Positions 1-9,965 of a DNA stretch of 64,000 nucleotides are shown here, one piece after another; within the stretch, counting starts at the first letter, position 1, and the number at the start of each line of letters is the position of its first letter. Where the stretch lies: the NCBI RefSeq assembly GCF_016907385.1, contig NZ_JAFBBU010000001.1, positions 868,001 to 932,000 on the forward strand. The letters are read 5' to 3'. The stretch is from Subtercola frigoramans. Its GTDB lineage: Bacteria; Actinomycetota; Actinomycetes; Actinomycetales; Microbacteriaceae. A program made the translations under genes and the position numbers. The notes under the pieces are model-generated. The model saw nothing but the letters and a program-made list of their open reading frames with translations. It was not told where the DNA came from and ran no database searches.

Positions 1-291
1 GGAGAACACGGCGGGTAGTCGTGAGCCGACAGAGATGGCATACTCCTGCATCATCGTTGTGGCTTCGCGGATGTGGCGCGGAGTGGCGGGGCCGCCGATG
101 CAGAAGAACCGGATACCGGACTCGCCGATGAGCTCCCGAGCGGATGGGCCGCCCCACGGTGGCCTCGTGTCGAGATCGAAGCCGTCTCCTACCAGGATCA
201 TCGGCTGGTACAGAAGCCCGATCTGCTGCTCGATGGAGAGGGCGGCGACGCGCTCGTCCACCGTCTGCGCGCCGGGAAATGTCGAACTCAT
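1..291 (-). CDS. Glycoside hydrolase family 3 beta-glucosidase, N-terminal part (gene runs off the window)
   Basis: The first 97 codons of a gene that continues past the left edge. The translation begins MSSTFPGAQTVDERVAALS and shows the GH3 N-terminal pattern: a short helix like LSIEQQIGLLYQ, a loop with the WGGPSARELI stretch, then GIRFFCIGG followed by an HIREA helix, as in GH3 enzymes that cleave beta-linked glucosides. No catalytic residue is inside the window. The ATG at 291 shares four bases with the stop of the TetR gene upstream (ATGA), so the two are translationally coupled. Together with the divergent sugar-type MFS transporter this suggests uptake and hydrolysis of a glycoside under TetR control. 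The fold call rests on pattern similarity only; the substrate is unknown. Confidence 0.7.
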   Translation of the reverse strand, partial: MSSTFPGAQTVDERVAALSIEQQIGLLYQPMILVGDGFDLDTRPPWGGPSARELIGESGIRFFCIGGPATPRHIREATTMMQEYAISVGSRLPAVFS

Positions 292-938
292 CGAGCCTCA
301 CCCATTGCTGGCGCCTGTTCCGGTTCTCGCATCCTGCAGGGGAGCAGGCCGTGGGCGGTGAGCATTACGTCGAAGGCGCCAGTCATCGAGAACTGCGGTC
401 GCATGAGCCACTGCAGCTGAAGGCCGTCCATCGTGGCGAGCACGAGGGCGGCCACATCTCGGTTCGAGGCTCCATCTGGCGCATGGAAGTTCTCCCGGTC
501 GAGCCCTTCCGCGATGAAACCAGTGAGACGCAGGTATCGCTCCGTGAAGAAGTCATGAGCGGGATGATCGGGCGACACAGCTTCGGCGGCGAGCGTGGTG
601 AACAACCGCATGAGCCCCGGGCGGGACGCGTTGTCGGCCACAATGGCCCGCAGGCTGCCTGCGGTGTCGTGCGACTCGAAGTAGCGTGCAGCTGCCGTGC
701 GGCTGTGCTCATCACGATCCGCCAATACAGCGACCAACAGCTGCTCCTTCGAGCCGAAATGGTGCAGGATCGCCCCGGGCGTCACCTCCAACGATCTCGC
801 GACGTCGCGAAGTGATCCGCCCCGATAGCCCTCGCGGGCGAACACTTCGGTCGCCGCTCGGATGATTTCTTGACGGCGTGCCCGACCGGCGCGATACGGG
901 CCCCTGGTTGCGGAGACACCGTCGACGTGCTCGGTCAT
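288..938 (-). CDS. TetR/AcrR-family transcriptional regulator
   Basis: A 216-residue TetR-family repressor. Residues about 18-65 form the DNA-binding domain, with RRQEIIRAATEVFAREG as the first helix and VTPGAILHHFGSKEQLL as recognition helix and turn. The rest is the helical ligand-binding and dimer domain. I chose the ATG at 938 because AAAGGAG lies just before it; an in-frame upstream start at 1004 lacks a ribosome binding site. The stop overlaps the GH3 start. The gene is divergent from the MFS transporter, and the spacer holds an inverted repeat (1043-1063) that is a candidate operator. It probably senses a glycoside or its breakdown product; the ligand cannot be read from the sequence. 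Confidence 0.88.
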   Translation of the reverse strand: MTEHVDGVSATRGPYRAGRARRQEIIRAATEVFAREGYRGGSLRDVARSLEVTPGAILHHFGSKEQLLVAVLADRDEHSRTAAARYFESHDTAGSLRAIVADNASRPGLMRLFTTLAAEAVSPDHPAHDFFTERYLRLTGFIAEGLDRENFHAPDGASNRDVAALVLATMDGLQLQWLMRPQFSMTGAFDVMLTAHGLLPCRMREPEQAPAMGEAR

Positions 939-995
939 TCTGCTCCTTTGCGTGAGGACTCTGATGCGCCGGTCCGGCCGACGCGTCCCACGTGC

Positions 996-1024
996 TTGTA
1001 GCACCGTGTGAAAAGCACTATAGT
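996..1024 (+). promoter_or_regulatory. Candidate sigma-70-type promoter for the MFS gene
   Basis: TTGTAG at 996-1001 and TATAGT at 1019-1024 are separated by 17 bases, a plausible -35/-10 pair for the rightward MFS gene. The octamer ACTATAGT at 1018-1025 is palindromic, so the same -10 could also serve leftward transcription of tetR. Confidence 0.45.
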
Positions 1025-1042
1025 CCTAAATCATCCGAACGC

Positions 1043-1063
1043 TGAACATTCGATCAGTGTTCA
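1043..1063. promoter_or_regulatory. Inverted repeat, candidate TetR operator
   Basis: TGAACA (1043-1048) and TGTTCA (1058-1063) form a perfect 6-bp inverted repeat with a 9-base spacer, between the divergent tetR and MFS genes and just downstream of the candidate promoter. The word AACGCTGAA also occurs as a direct repeat at 1038-1046 and 1063-1071. Position and symmetry fit a TetR dimer site; binding is inferred. Confidence 0.45.
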
Positions 1064-1084
1064 ACGCTGAAACGAAGGAGTTTC

Positions 1085-2374
1085 ATGACCACCGCAGATC
1101 CCGGCCTAGAGCCAGTCGCCATTCCCGCTGTCGAGGGACTTCCGAAGGACAACAGAACGATTTTCTCGGCGCTTCTCGTTCTATCGCAGTTCTTCGTGTT
1201 GTTCTCGGTCCTGACCCCGGTCGTGGTCGCGCTCTCGATCAAGCTCACGACGATCGTGCCCCCCGAGGAGGTCGCGGGCGTCCAGGGACTGGTCGGCGGA
1301 CTCACGGCCTTGTGCTCGATCGTCGCCACGCCCATCGTCGGCAACCTGTCCGATCGCACTCGATCTCGTTTCGGTCGTCGTCGGCCTTGGCTGATCGGTG
1401 GTGTGCTGCTCGGAACCGCAGCTCTCCTGTTGGTGGGCATGGCCGAAACCGTGCTGTTCGTTCTGGTGGGCTCGATCCTGGCCGGCGTCGGGTTCAACGC
1501 TACCGCCGCGGCCATCGGGGGTCTCTACGCCGACCGAGTGCCGACCAAATGGCACGGCAGGGTGGGCGCACTCATCGGCGTGGCCACGAACTTCGCAGCA
1601 ATCGCCGGAGCAGCGATTGCGACCGCTCTGGCGCCGAATATCGTCTTGATCTTTGTGATCCCAGGCGTTCTGGCCATCATCGTCGTCTCGATCCTCGCTG
1701 CGGTAATCAAAGACTCCAAAGATGACGTGCAGGGCGTCGATCGCTTCTCGGTCAGCCAGATGTTCAAGAGCTTCACGTGGCCCGTGCGGCAGAGCCACGA
1801 TTTCACAGTGAACCTGGTGAGTCGCTTCCTGATATGGATGGGCTATACCGCGATCATCGCGTTCCAGGCACTCCTGTTCATCCAGCACTTTGGGATCGCT
1901 CCTGCCAACGTGGCCGTCTACCTTCTCGCGGCGACCGGTCTGTCCGGCATCGCAACGCTCATTGGTTCGGTCGGCGGCGGGTGGATAACCGACAAGACAG
2001 ACAAGCGCCGTGGCTTCGTTATGTTCTCAGGACTGCTGATGGGCGCAGCGCTCGTGCTCTACGCGTTCGCGCCAACCGTAGAATTTGCCATCGGCGCGGG
2101 CGTGTTCATCGGACTGGGGCTCGGAATCTACCTCGCGGTCGATCTAGCTCTGGCCACGCGGCTGATCCCTGATGCGCGGTTCACCGGCCGCTACATGGGG
2201 ATCGTTCAGTTGGCGAGCAATCTTCCGCAATCGATCATGCCTTTTCTCGCGCCGCTGCTACTCGCGGTTGGCGCCGCTCAGGCGGGACCAAACTTCCTGT
2301 TGCTCTTCGTCGTTGCCGGGGTGCTGTCGATCCTTGGAGCGTTCGTGATGCTCCTCATGCGGACCACTCGCTGA
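1085..2374 (+). CDS. MFS transporter, glycoside/sugar-type
   Basis: A 429-residue integral membrane protein with about 12 hydrophobic segments. After the second segment lies the cytoplasmic loop DRTRSRFGRRRPWL, the form of the MFS loop 2-3 motif typical of sucrose and glycoside:cation symporters; a second such loop, WITDKTDKRRGF, sits after the central loop. It therefore probably moves a sugar or glycoside across the cytoplasmic membrane with a cation. The ATG at 1085 follows GAAGGAG (1074-1080) at good spacing. It is divergent from the TetR-GH3 pair. The exact substrate is not determinable; a beta-glucoside is the natural guess from the GH3 neighbour. Confidence 0.82.
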   Translation: MTTADPGLEPVAIPAVEGLPKDNRTIFSALLVLSQFFVLFSVLTPVVVALSIKLTTIVPPEEVAGVQGLVGGLTALCSIVATPIVGNLSDRTRSRFGRRRPWLIGGVLLGTAALLLVGMAETVLFVLVGSILAGVGFNATAAAIGGLYADRVPTKWHGRVGALIGVATNFAAIAGAAIATALAPNIVLIFVIPGVLAIIVVSILAAVIKDSKDDVQGVDRFSVSQMFKSFTWPVRQSHDFTVNLVSRFLIWMGYTAIIAFQALLFIQHFGIAPANVAVYLLAATGLSGIATLIGSVGGGWITDKTDKRRGFVMFSGLLMGAALVLYAFAPTVEFAIGAGVFIGLGLGIYLAVDLALATRLIPDARFTGRYMGIVQLASNLPQSIMPFLAPLLLAVGAAQAGPNFLLLFVVAGVLSILGAFVMLLMRTTR

Positions 2375-2450
2375 CCGACGCTCTCGGGTGACTGTCGGGG
2401 TGCCGATCGTCGAGGGGTGGTCGACGGTCGCTGACGCGTCCATCGTTTAC

Positions 2451-2461
2451 TGTCAATGACA
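2451..2461. promoter_or_regulatory. Small palindrome in a gene-free stretch
   Basis: TGTCAATGACA is an 11-base palindrome with an odd centre. It lies in the 283-base gene-free stretch 2375-2657, which is visibly more AT-rich around 2450-2510 than its surroundings. No promoter or terminator could be assigned there. Confidence 0.2.
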
Positions 2462-2657
2462 CAGCCAGCCAGTGAAGAGTATTGAATCAGATTCCCAGAA
2501 TAAGAGATGATTGCGAACATCGACTTCGTACGCTGTGCGATACCAGGCACGGGTGCACCAAGCGTGTGCACCCGTCCGCCAGTCGTCTCTGACGGTCTCC
2601 TCGACCGCCCGGACACGAGGTGCGAGGAGTCCGGGGCAACTGGGGTAGCGCAAGACG

Positions 2658-2846
2658 ATGCCTCGGTCTCGTACATTCCATGAGAACGCTCTTCTCGACC
2701 CTGAAATCGAGTGGTTTTCGGTACGCGGTTACTCGGCAGCGTCGCTGGCCCAGCTTTCGGCTTTGACGTCGGTGACGAACGGCAGTCTCTACCACGCGTA
2801 CACGATTAAACGAGGCCTCTTTCTCAGCCCGACTGCACCTCGGTGA
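2658..2846 (+). pseudogene. Truncated TetR-family regulator (DNA-binding domain only)
   Basis: The 62-residue translation starts MPRSRTFHENALLDP and runs through a recognisable TetR N-terminal domain: WFSVRGYSAASLAQLSALT for the first helices and NGSLYHAYTIKRGLFL for the recognition helix and the conserved KRGLFL end. It then stops after a few unrelated residues, where a full TetR protein would have about 130 more. The junction, near 2822, coincides with the end of the small leftward gene that follows. The usual Ala-rich first helix is also degraded (LLDPEIEWFS). I read it as a relic left by a deletion, not a working regulator. Confidence 0.55.
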
Positions 2847-3021
2847 GCGTGGATGCGGGGTCGTCTTCGGTGTACTCGGGCCGGTCGAGCACGCTCTCGA
2901 GGCGATCGTTCGCCTGGGTGACATTGGAGCCGTATCGTGTCGGCAGTGTGAGCATTCCACGCTGGAGGAGTTCCAGATCGGAGTCAGCGGCCCTACCCTT
3001 GTCGGCAGCGCCTTCTTCCAT
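2824..3021 (-). CDS. Small acidic hypothetical protein
   Basis: A 65-residue open frame beginning MEEGAADKGRAADSD. The ATG at 3021 is preceded by AGGTGA eight bases upstream; an in-frame GTG at 3033 is the alternative but has no free binding site. The protein is hydrophilic, has no cysteine, no signal peptide and no membrane segment, and is rich in Asp/Glu. I recognise no family. Length and composition resemble short conserved actinobacterial proteins of unknown role, but it could be a chance frame. Confidence 0.35.
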   Translation of the reverse strand: MEEGAADKGRAADSDLELLQRGMLTLPTRYGSNVTQANDRLESVLDRPEYTEDDPASTLTEVQSG

Positions 3022-3133
3022 GATCGTCGTCACCTCTCAGTGAGCGTCGATGGACCGTGATGACGCCCACTGTAGCCCCCCTTTTATCGCCGGGGTGAAG
3101 GCCAAGACCTGCTCCCGTTGCGACGGCGACCCA

Positions 3134-4315
3134 TCAGCGGAACGCGGCGATACCCGTCACGTGATTGCCGATGATCAGGGTGTGCACTTCGTCGGTGCCC
3201 TCGTAGGTGCGAACGCTCTCCAGGTTGTTCGCGTGACGAAGTGGAGAGTAGTCGAGGGTGATGCCGTTCCCGCCGAGCATGCTGCGCGCTTCTCGGCAGA
3301 CGGTTATCGCCTCCCGACAATTGTTCAGCTTGCCGACCGAGATCTGGTGGGGTTGGAGCTTTCCGGCGTCCTTGAGGCGGCCGAGGTGAAGGGCGAGAAG
3401 CATGCCCTTGTTGATCTCGAGCGCCATGTTCACCAGCTTCTCCTGGGTGAGCTGGTAGGCCGCGAGCGGTTTGCCGAACGGTACGCGTTGCGCTGCGTAG
3501 TCGAGAGCCGCAAGATAACTGTCGCGCGCGGCACCCATCACACCCCAGATAATGCCATAGCGCGCCTCGTTCAAGCACTCGAACGGTGCGCGCAGGCCAC
3601 GGGCATCCGGAAGCATCGCCGCTGCGGGGAGCCGCACGTCGGTCAATTCGACGTCACACTGAATGGATGCCCGCATTGAGAGCTTCTGCGTGATCGCGGT
3701 CGCCTCGAAGCCGGGTGTCGACGTCGGTACGACGAATCCCCGCACTCCGTCATCGGTCATCGCCCAGATGATGGCCACCGAGGCGATTGACGCGAGACCG
3801 ATCCACCGTTTCGAACCGTTGAGCACCCAGTCGTCGCCATCGCGTGCGGCGAAGGTCGTCATGCTGCCGGGGTCGGAACCGGAGGTCGGCTCGGTGAGCC
3901 CGAAACAGCCGACGGCAGTACCTGCTGCCATCAGGGGCAGCCATTCCTGCTTCTGTTCCTCTGAACCGAACTTGTGGATCGCGCTCATCGAGAGGGAGCC
4001 CTGCACGCTGATGAAAGTGCGGATGCCGGAGTCGCCCGCCTCGAGTTCGAGGGCAGCGAGCCCGTACTCGACCGCTGACCGGCCGGCGCAACCGTATCCG
4101 TTCAGGTGCATGCCCAGCAGCCCGAGCTCGGCCATCTGCGGGATCAGGCTCCGGGGGAACTCGGCCGCGTCATACCAGCCCGCGATGTGCGGTTTGATCT
4201 CGGTATCGACGAAATCGCGGACGGAACTCCTCAGGTCACGCTCGGCCTGGCTCAGCAGGGAGTCGACATCGATCAGGTCTGCAGCTTCGCTGAATGGGGG
4301 CCTCATGTCGAACAC
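3134..4315 (-). CDS. gcdH: Acyl-CoA dehydrogenase, glutaryl-CoA dehydrogenase type
   Basis: A 393-residue flavoenzyme of the acyl-CoA dehydrogenase family. The helical N-terminal domain, the central beta domain with CFGLTEPTSGSDPGSM (about 137-152) and the C-terminal four-helix domain are all present. The catalytic base is Glu372 in TYEGTDEVH, the position used by glutaryl-CoA dehydrogenases, and GIRTFISVQGSL (about 98-108) matches the region that binds the substrate carboxylate. It should oxidise and decarboxylate glutaryl-CoA to crotonyl-CoA in lysine/tryptophan breakdown, passing electrons to ETF. The GTG at 4315 is preferred because GGGAG lies six bases before it; the ATG at 4306 is the alternative. 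It stands alone here, with no ETF or CoA-transferase gene nearby. Confidence 0.85.
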   Translation of the reverse strand: MFDMRPPFSEAADLIDVDSLLSQAERDLRSSVRDFVDTEIKPHIAGWYDAAEFPRSLIPQMAELGLLGMHLNGYGCAGRSAVEYGLAALELEAGDSGIRTFISVQGSLSMSAIHKFGSEEQKQEWLPLMAAGTAVGCFGLTEPTSGSDPGSMTTFAARDGDDWVLNGSKRWIGLASIASVAIIWAMTDDGVRGFVVPTSTPGFEATAITQKLSMRASIQCDVELTDVRLPAAAMLPDARGLRAPFECLNEARYGIIWGVMGAARDSYLAALDYAAQRVPFGKPLAAYQLTQEKLVNMALEINKGMLLALHLGRLKDAGKLQPHQISVGKLNNCREAITVCREARSMLGGNGITLDYSPLRHANNLESVRTYEGTDEVHTLIIGNHVTGIAAFR

Positions 4316-4360
4316 TCTAGGCTCCCTGCCGAAGTAGCGCAGGCCGAAAGTCCGCTGGGA

Positions 4361-4597
4361 TCAGCCCAGGCCGATCAGACCACGGTTGAGCGGCATCGGG
4401 GCGACTTCGACGAGCCCCCAGCTGATGTCGTAGCCGTGCTCGGAGCAGGCCGCGTAGCGCAACCGAAGGCCCTCTGATTCGACAGTCACGACGCAGTCCG
4501 CCTCGACTGTACATTCTTCGATCAGGCACTCGGTCTTCGTCGGCCGCGCAGTGCCCCAGCTTGTCTTCGTTTCCCACGGAGTGGTTGTCTTTGCCAT
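4361..4597 (-). CDS. Small cysteine-containing hypothetical protein
   Basis: A 78-residue soluble protein starting MAKTTTPWETKTSW, with an ATG at 4597 preceded by GAAGG. Four cysteines are seen, in the contexts TECLIEEC, EADCVV and AACSEHGYD. The paired cysteines and the Cys-Ser-Glu-His end could bind a metal, but the spacing does not match a zinc motif I know. It lies 45 bases upstream of gcdH on the same strand. No family recognised. Confidence 0.45.
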   Translation of the reverse strand: MAKTTTPWETKTSWGTARPTKTECLIEECTVEADCVVTVESEGLRLRYAACSEHGYDISWGLVEVAPMPLNRGLIGLG

Positions 4598-4775
4598 GTC
4601 ATCGCCTTCGATCTGGGTAGGTATGTTTCCATGATCGGGCTGAATCGACCGGGTTGCACTGTCTCCTTCTGAGAAAGATCACCGATTCTTGACAATCCGG
4701 AAAAACGCCTGCTGTTGGCTCCTGGATTCATGGCTCATCTTGCGGCCCTGCTCAATTTGCACGCCCATGCAAATG

Positions 4776-4789
4776 GTGTAAAAATACAC
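4776..4789. promoter_or_regulatory. Inverted repeat overlapping the tetR -10 region, candidate auto-operator
   Basis: GTGTA-AAAA-TACAC is a perfect 5-bp inverted repeat. It overlaps the candidate -10 TAAAAA (4779-4784) of the following tetR gene; TTGCAC at 4757-4762 could be the -35. It ends four bases before the start codon and is well placed for autorepression. Confidence 0.4.
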
Positions 4790-4792
4790 TTC

Positions 4793-7170
<2,378 letters not shown>

Positions 7171-7286
7171 CCGCGCGACCCTCTGCAAGAGTGGAGGCGG
7201 ATGCGGCTTACGTCGACTCGCGCGTCGAAGGACTGAGTGCGGAACGGCGCTGATCGAGGTCGTCGAACCAGAAGCGTAGGGATCCA

Positions 7287-7454
7287 GTGGTCGGCCCGAT
7301 GATGTCAGGCAGCGTGTTCGTCATGAACTGGGCGATCCTCTTCGGAGCGCTGGTGGTGGTCGGGCTCGTTCTGATCGTGATTGCGGTCTGTGGCTTGGTT
7401 CTCTCTCGCGCCCGCGACGTGCGCGGCCAGCAGCCAGAGAAGAGCGTGCACTGA
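7287..7454 (+). CDS. Tiny single-span membrane protein coupled to the multicopper oxidase
   Basis: An open frame of 51 to 55 codons. From the ATG at 7299 it reads MMSGSVFVMNWAILFGALVV and continues through one strongly hydrophobic stretch, then ends in the basic/polar tail RARDVRGQQPEKSVH. A GTG at 7287 lies in frame and is the better start, because AGGGA (7278-7282) is close before it. The stop TGA shares its last base with the ATG of the multicopper oxidase (TGATG), so the two are translationally coupled. One transmembrane helix with a short cytoplasmic tail suggests a membrane anchor or assembly partner for the oxidase. No family recognised. Confidence 0.6.
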   Translation: MVGPMMSGSVFVMNWAILFGALVVVGLVLIVIAVCGLVLSRARDVRGQQPEKSVH

Positions 7455-8929
7455 TGGCCGCGGTGAGCCGACGGACGTTCCTCACCCTGGGCGGAATCGG
7501 CGGCGCGCTTGTTGTGACCGGCGGCACCGGCCTGATCTGGGACGGCTTGAACAACGCCGCGCCCGTCACTGCGTCGACCGGTGGCGCCGCCTTCACCGAA
7601 CCGCCCGTCCTCCGAAGTGCCTCAGGTCTGCTCGACGTTGCCCTGACTGCGTCACGCTCTCGTATCGTTGTCGGCGGTACGACGGTATCGGCGATGACCT
7701 ACAACGGGAGCCTGCCGGGCCCGACACTGGTGGTTCGACCGGGAGACCGGGTGAAGATCACGCTCGCCAACCACCTCGGTGAACCGACCAACCTTCACAC
7801 TCACGGGCTCCATGTCTCGCCGGAGGGATCGAGCGACAACGTCTTCCGGCAGGTGGAAACGGCGACGACGGCGGACTACGAGTACCAGATTCCCGACGAT
7901 CATCCGGCCGGGGCCTTCTGGTACCACCCGCACCACCACGGCATGACGGCAGAACAGGTGTTTGCGGGGCTCTACGGCGCGATTCTCGTCGAGCGCGATG
8001 ACCACATCGCTGTGACACGACAGCGACTGCTCGTCATCTCGGACATCACTTTCGATTCCGCCGGAGAGGTCGCGGTGACCAGCCAGATGGATCGCATGGC
8101 GGGGCGCGAGGGCCAGATCATGCTGGTGAACGGCCAGGTTGCTCCTGTGCTCGACGCGAAACCGGGAGACTTCGAACGCTGGCACGTGGTCAATGCCTGC
8201 ACCTCGAGGTACCTGTCGCTGACCCTTGACGGGGCGATCCTCTCGCTCCAGGGAAACGACGGCTCGCGACTCGCCGCTCCGCGCCAGGTTTCGACAATCG
8301 ATCTGGTGCCCGGGGCTCGTGCAGACGTTCTCGTTACGGTGCCCGCGGGAGCCGTCGACCTCCTGGCGGATCCGGTCGACCGCGGTTCTGCGGGCAGCAT
8401 GATGGTCGGTGCTCCGCGGAGCACGAGCATGGTCACTCTGGCGCGCATGCGTGTGTCGGGCGAGCCTGCCGCCGTGCCGCAGACAGCGACACTCGCCCCA
8501 CCACCACTGCCGCTCCGGGACCTGAGAACCGAGACGCTGACGGGCTCACGCACCCTCACGCTGGCGATGGGTGCCGCAGGCATGGGCATGGGTGGTGGCG
8601 GAATGATGCAGTTCACCATCGACGGCCACACCTTCGACCCGAATCGCGTCGACCAGAGCGTCGCTCGAGGGGCGATCGAAGAGTGGATGCTCGTCAACAC
8701 GAGCACGATGGACCACCCTTTTCACCTGCACGTCTGGCCGATGCAGCTGCTCGCAACAGGCGGCACGACCGAGAGCGAAGCGGTCTGGCGCGACGTGGTG
8801 AATGTGCCGGCGAATTCCCGAGTTCGGGTTCGAATCGCTTTCGAGGATTTCACCGGCACGTCGGTCTACCACTGCCACATTCTCGATCACGAAGACGGCG
8901 GCATGATGGGAATCATCGCCGTCGCGTGA
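7454..8929 (+). CDS. Multicopper oxidase with Tat signal peptide (CueO/CotA-like)
   Basis: A 491-residue exported oxidase. The N-terminus SRRTFLTLGG is a twin-arginine signal, so it is folded before export. All copper motifs are present: HTHG (115-118), HPHHHG (158-163), HPFHLH (421-426) and HCHILDHEDGGMM (473-485), which together bind one type-1 and three type-2/3 coppers and reduce oxygen to water. A Met/Gly-rich loop, AMGAAGMGMGGGGMMQF (371-387), could collect Cu(I), as the Met-rich insert of CueO does. Likely roles are oxidation of cuprous copper or phenolic substrates outside the membrane. It is co-translated with the preceding 51-55-residue membrane protein. Confidence 0.9.
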   Translation: MAAVSRRTFLTLGGIGGALVVTGGTGLIWDGLNNAAPVTASTGGAAFTEPPVLRSASGLLDVALTASRSRIVVGGTTVSAMTYNGSLPGPTLVVRPGDRVKITLANHLGEPTNLHTHGLHVSPEGSSDNVFRQVETATTADYEYQIPDDHPAGAFWYHPHHHGMTAEQVFAGLYGAILVERDDHIAVTRQRLLVISDITFDSAGEVAVTSQMDRMAGREGQIMLVNGQVAPVLDAKPGDFERWHVVNACTSRYLSLTLDGAILSLQGNDGSRLAAPRQVSTIDLVPGARADVLVTVPAGAVDLLADPVDRGSAGSMMVGAPRSTSMVTLARMRVSGEPAAVPQTATLAPPPLPLRDLRTETLTGSRTLTLAMGAAGMGMGGGGMMQFTIDGHTFDPNRVDQSVARGAIEEWMLVNTSTMDHPFHLHVWPMQLLATGGTTESEAVWRDVVNVPANSRVRVRIAFEDFTGTSVYHCHILDHEDGGMMGIIAVA

Positions 8930-8945
8930 GCGGTGGGCCAGCGTT

Positions 8946-9284
8946 CTAGATACCGAGCAGTTTTGCCTTCGCCGCAGTGAACTCGGCGTCGCTGATCAGG
9001 CCGGCCTGGTTCATCTGGCCGAGTCGGGCCAGTTGCGTCAGCAAGTCATCGGCCGGAGCAGCAGCCGGTGCGACGGGTGCAGCCTGCGCGGCGGCGGCGG
9101 CGGCAGCGTGCTGGGCAACGGCCTGCTGGGCGGCCGCGTCGATCGCGGCCTGCTGCTGGGCTGCTGCCTGAGCGCTGGCCTGCTGCCGGTTGTGCACGCT
9201 GCCGGAGACCACAGTGGCGGTTCCCGCTATGACGGCCGTGCGAGCCATCGTTCCGAACAGACCGGGGCGTCCCATACGTCGCAT
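8946..9284 (-). CDS. SHOCT-domain protein
   Basis: A 112-residue protein with ATG at 9284 preceded by AAGGAGAG at seven bases. The N-terminus MRRMGRPGLFGTMARTAV leads into a short hydrophobic segment, the middle is a long Ala/Gln-rich low-complexity stretch, and the C-terminus LARLGQMNQAGLISDAEF plus FTAAKAKLLGI is a clear SHOCT domain, a short helical module usually at the C-terminus of bacterial proteins. SHOCT proteins commonly sit next to DUF6325 genes in actinobacteria, and the remains of one lie directly upstream on the same strand. The biochemical role of SHOCT is unknown. Confidence 0.8.
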   Translation of the reverse strand: MRRMGRPGLFGTMARTAVIAGTATVVSGSVHNRQQASAQAAAQQQAAIDAAAQQAVAQHAAAAAAAQAAPVAPAAAPADDLLTQLARLGQMNQAGLISDAEFTAAKAKLLGI

Positions 9285-9288
9285 GGTG

Positions 9289-9573
9289 TTACTCTCCTTC
9301 AACTTCGAGTTCTTCGAGTTCCGCGAGTGCGGAAAGTACTTCATCGACAACCGGCCCGGGAACCCGGGTGCTGTCGAGCAGGATGCCACCGGAGCCGACG
9401 ACAGCGTCGCGGAGGCCCTTCGCCCAGGTGTGCTCGAAGACGAGCACGGCGGCAGTGGTGTTCGGCACGAGACCGGTGAGCAGTTCGTGCACGTCATCGT
9501 CGGAGATGAGACCGTCAACGCGTTCGAGGCATCCACTCTGGGGGTACGGTGGCTCTTGAACAAGCCGAACCAC
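9289..9573 (-). pseudogene. DUF6325 family protein, 5'-truncated
   Basis: About 80 residues match the second half of DUF6325 proteins: CLERVDGLISDDDVHELL, VPNTTAAVLVFEHTWAKGL, DAVVGSGGILLDSTRVPGP and VVDEVLSALAELEE. The first half of the family, about 70 residues, is missing in all frames; the space is occupied by the divergent VOC gene. A GTG at 9573 could start a 94-residue product, but it has no good ribosome binding site and the lead-in FVVRLVQEPPYPQSG looks unrelated. It ends four bases before the SHOCT gene start, keeping the usual DUF6325-SHOCT order. I call it a remnant truncated when the region to its right was inserted or rearranged. Confidence 0.55.
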
Positions 9574-9599
9574 AAAGCTTTCAGACAACGGAGAACATC

Positions 9600-9965
9600 G
9601 TGGAAATGCGACTCGAATTGATTCCCCTGCCCTCGACCGACGTCGACCGAAGCAAAGCGTTCTACACCGACCGCGTCGGCTTCGTTCTGGACCACGACGT
9701 CGAACCGGGTAACGGGATGCGTGTGGTGCAGCTGACCCCTCCCGGTTCGTCCTGCTCCATCGCCATCGGGGTCGGCTTCGTCGACCCTTCTGCAGCCCCG
9801 GTGCACGGCCTTCACCTGGTTGTCGACGACGTCGAGCTCGCCCGCCAGACCCTCGTCGCACAGGGGGTCGACGTGTCTGAGGTGAGCGATATGGGTGGTG
9901 GAGTGCGGTACGCGTACTTCAGCGACCCCGACGGCAACTCCTGGGCGCTCCAGCAGATCCGCTAG
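9600..9965 (+). CDS. VOC (glyoxalase/bleomycin-resistance) family protein
   Basis: A 121-residue single-domain vicinal-oxygen-chelate protein: VDRSKAFYTDRVGF in the first beta-alpha-beta module and GGGVRYAYFSDPDGNSWALQQ in the last, where the Glu of other members is replaced by Gln. The GTG at 9600 is chosen because GGAG (9590-9593) lies six bases before it; an ATG at 9606 is in frame. VOC proteins bind a metal and act as dioxygenases, isomerases or drug-binding proteins; which applies here cannot be told. Its stop overlaps the convergent antiporter gene by four bases. Confidence 0.85.
   Translation: MEMRLELIPLPSTDVDRSKAFYTDRVGFVLDHDVEPGNGMRVVQLTPPGSSCSIAIGVGFVDPSAAPVHGLHLVVDDVELARQTLVAQGVDVSEVSDMGGGVRYAYFSDPDGNSWALQQIR

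Noticed and set aside
4689..4694. Consensus TTGACA as a rightward -35 for the tetR/efflux operon
   Set aside because: No -10-like hexamer lies 16-19 bases downstream; the pair at 4757-4784 next to the start is more plausible.
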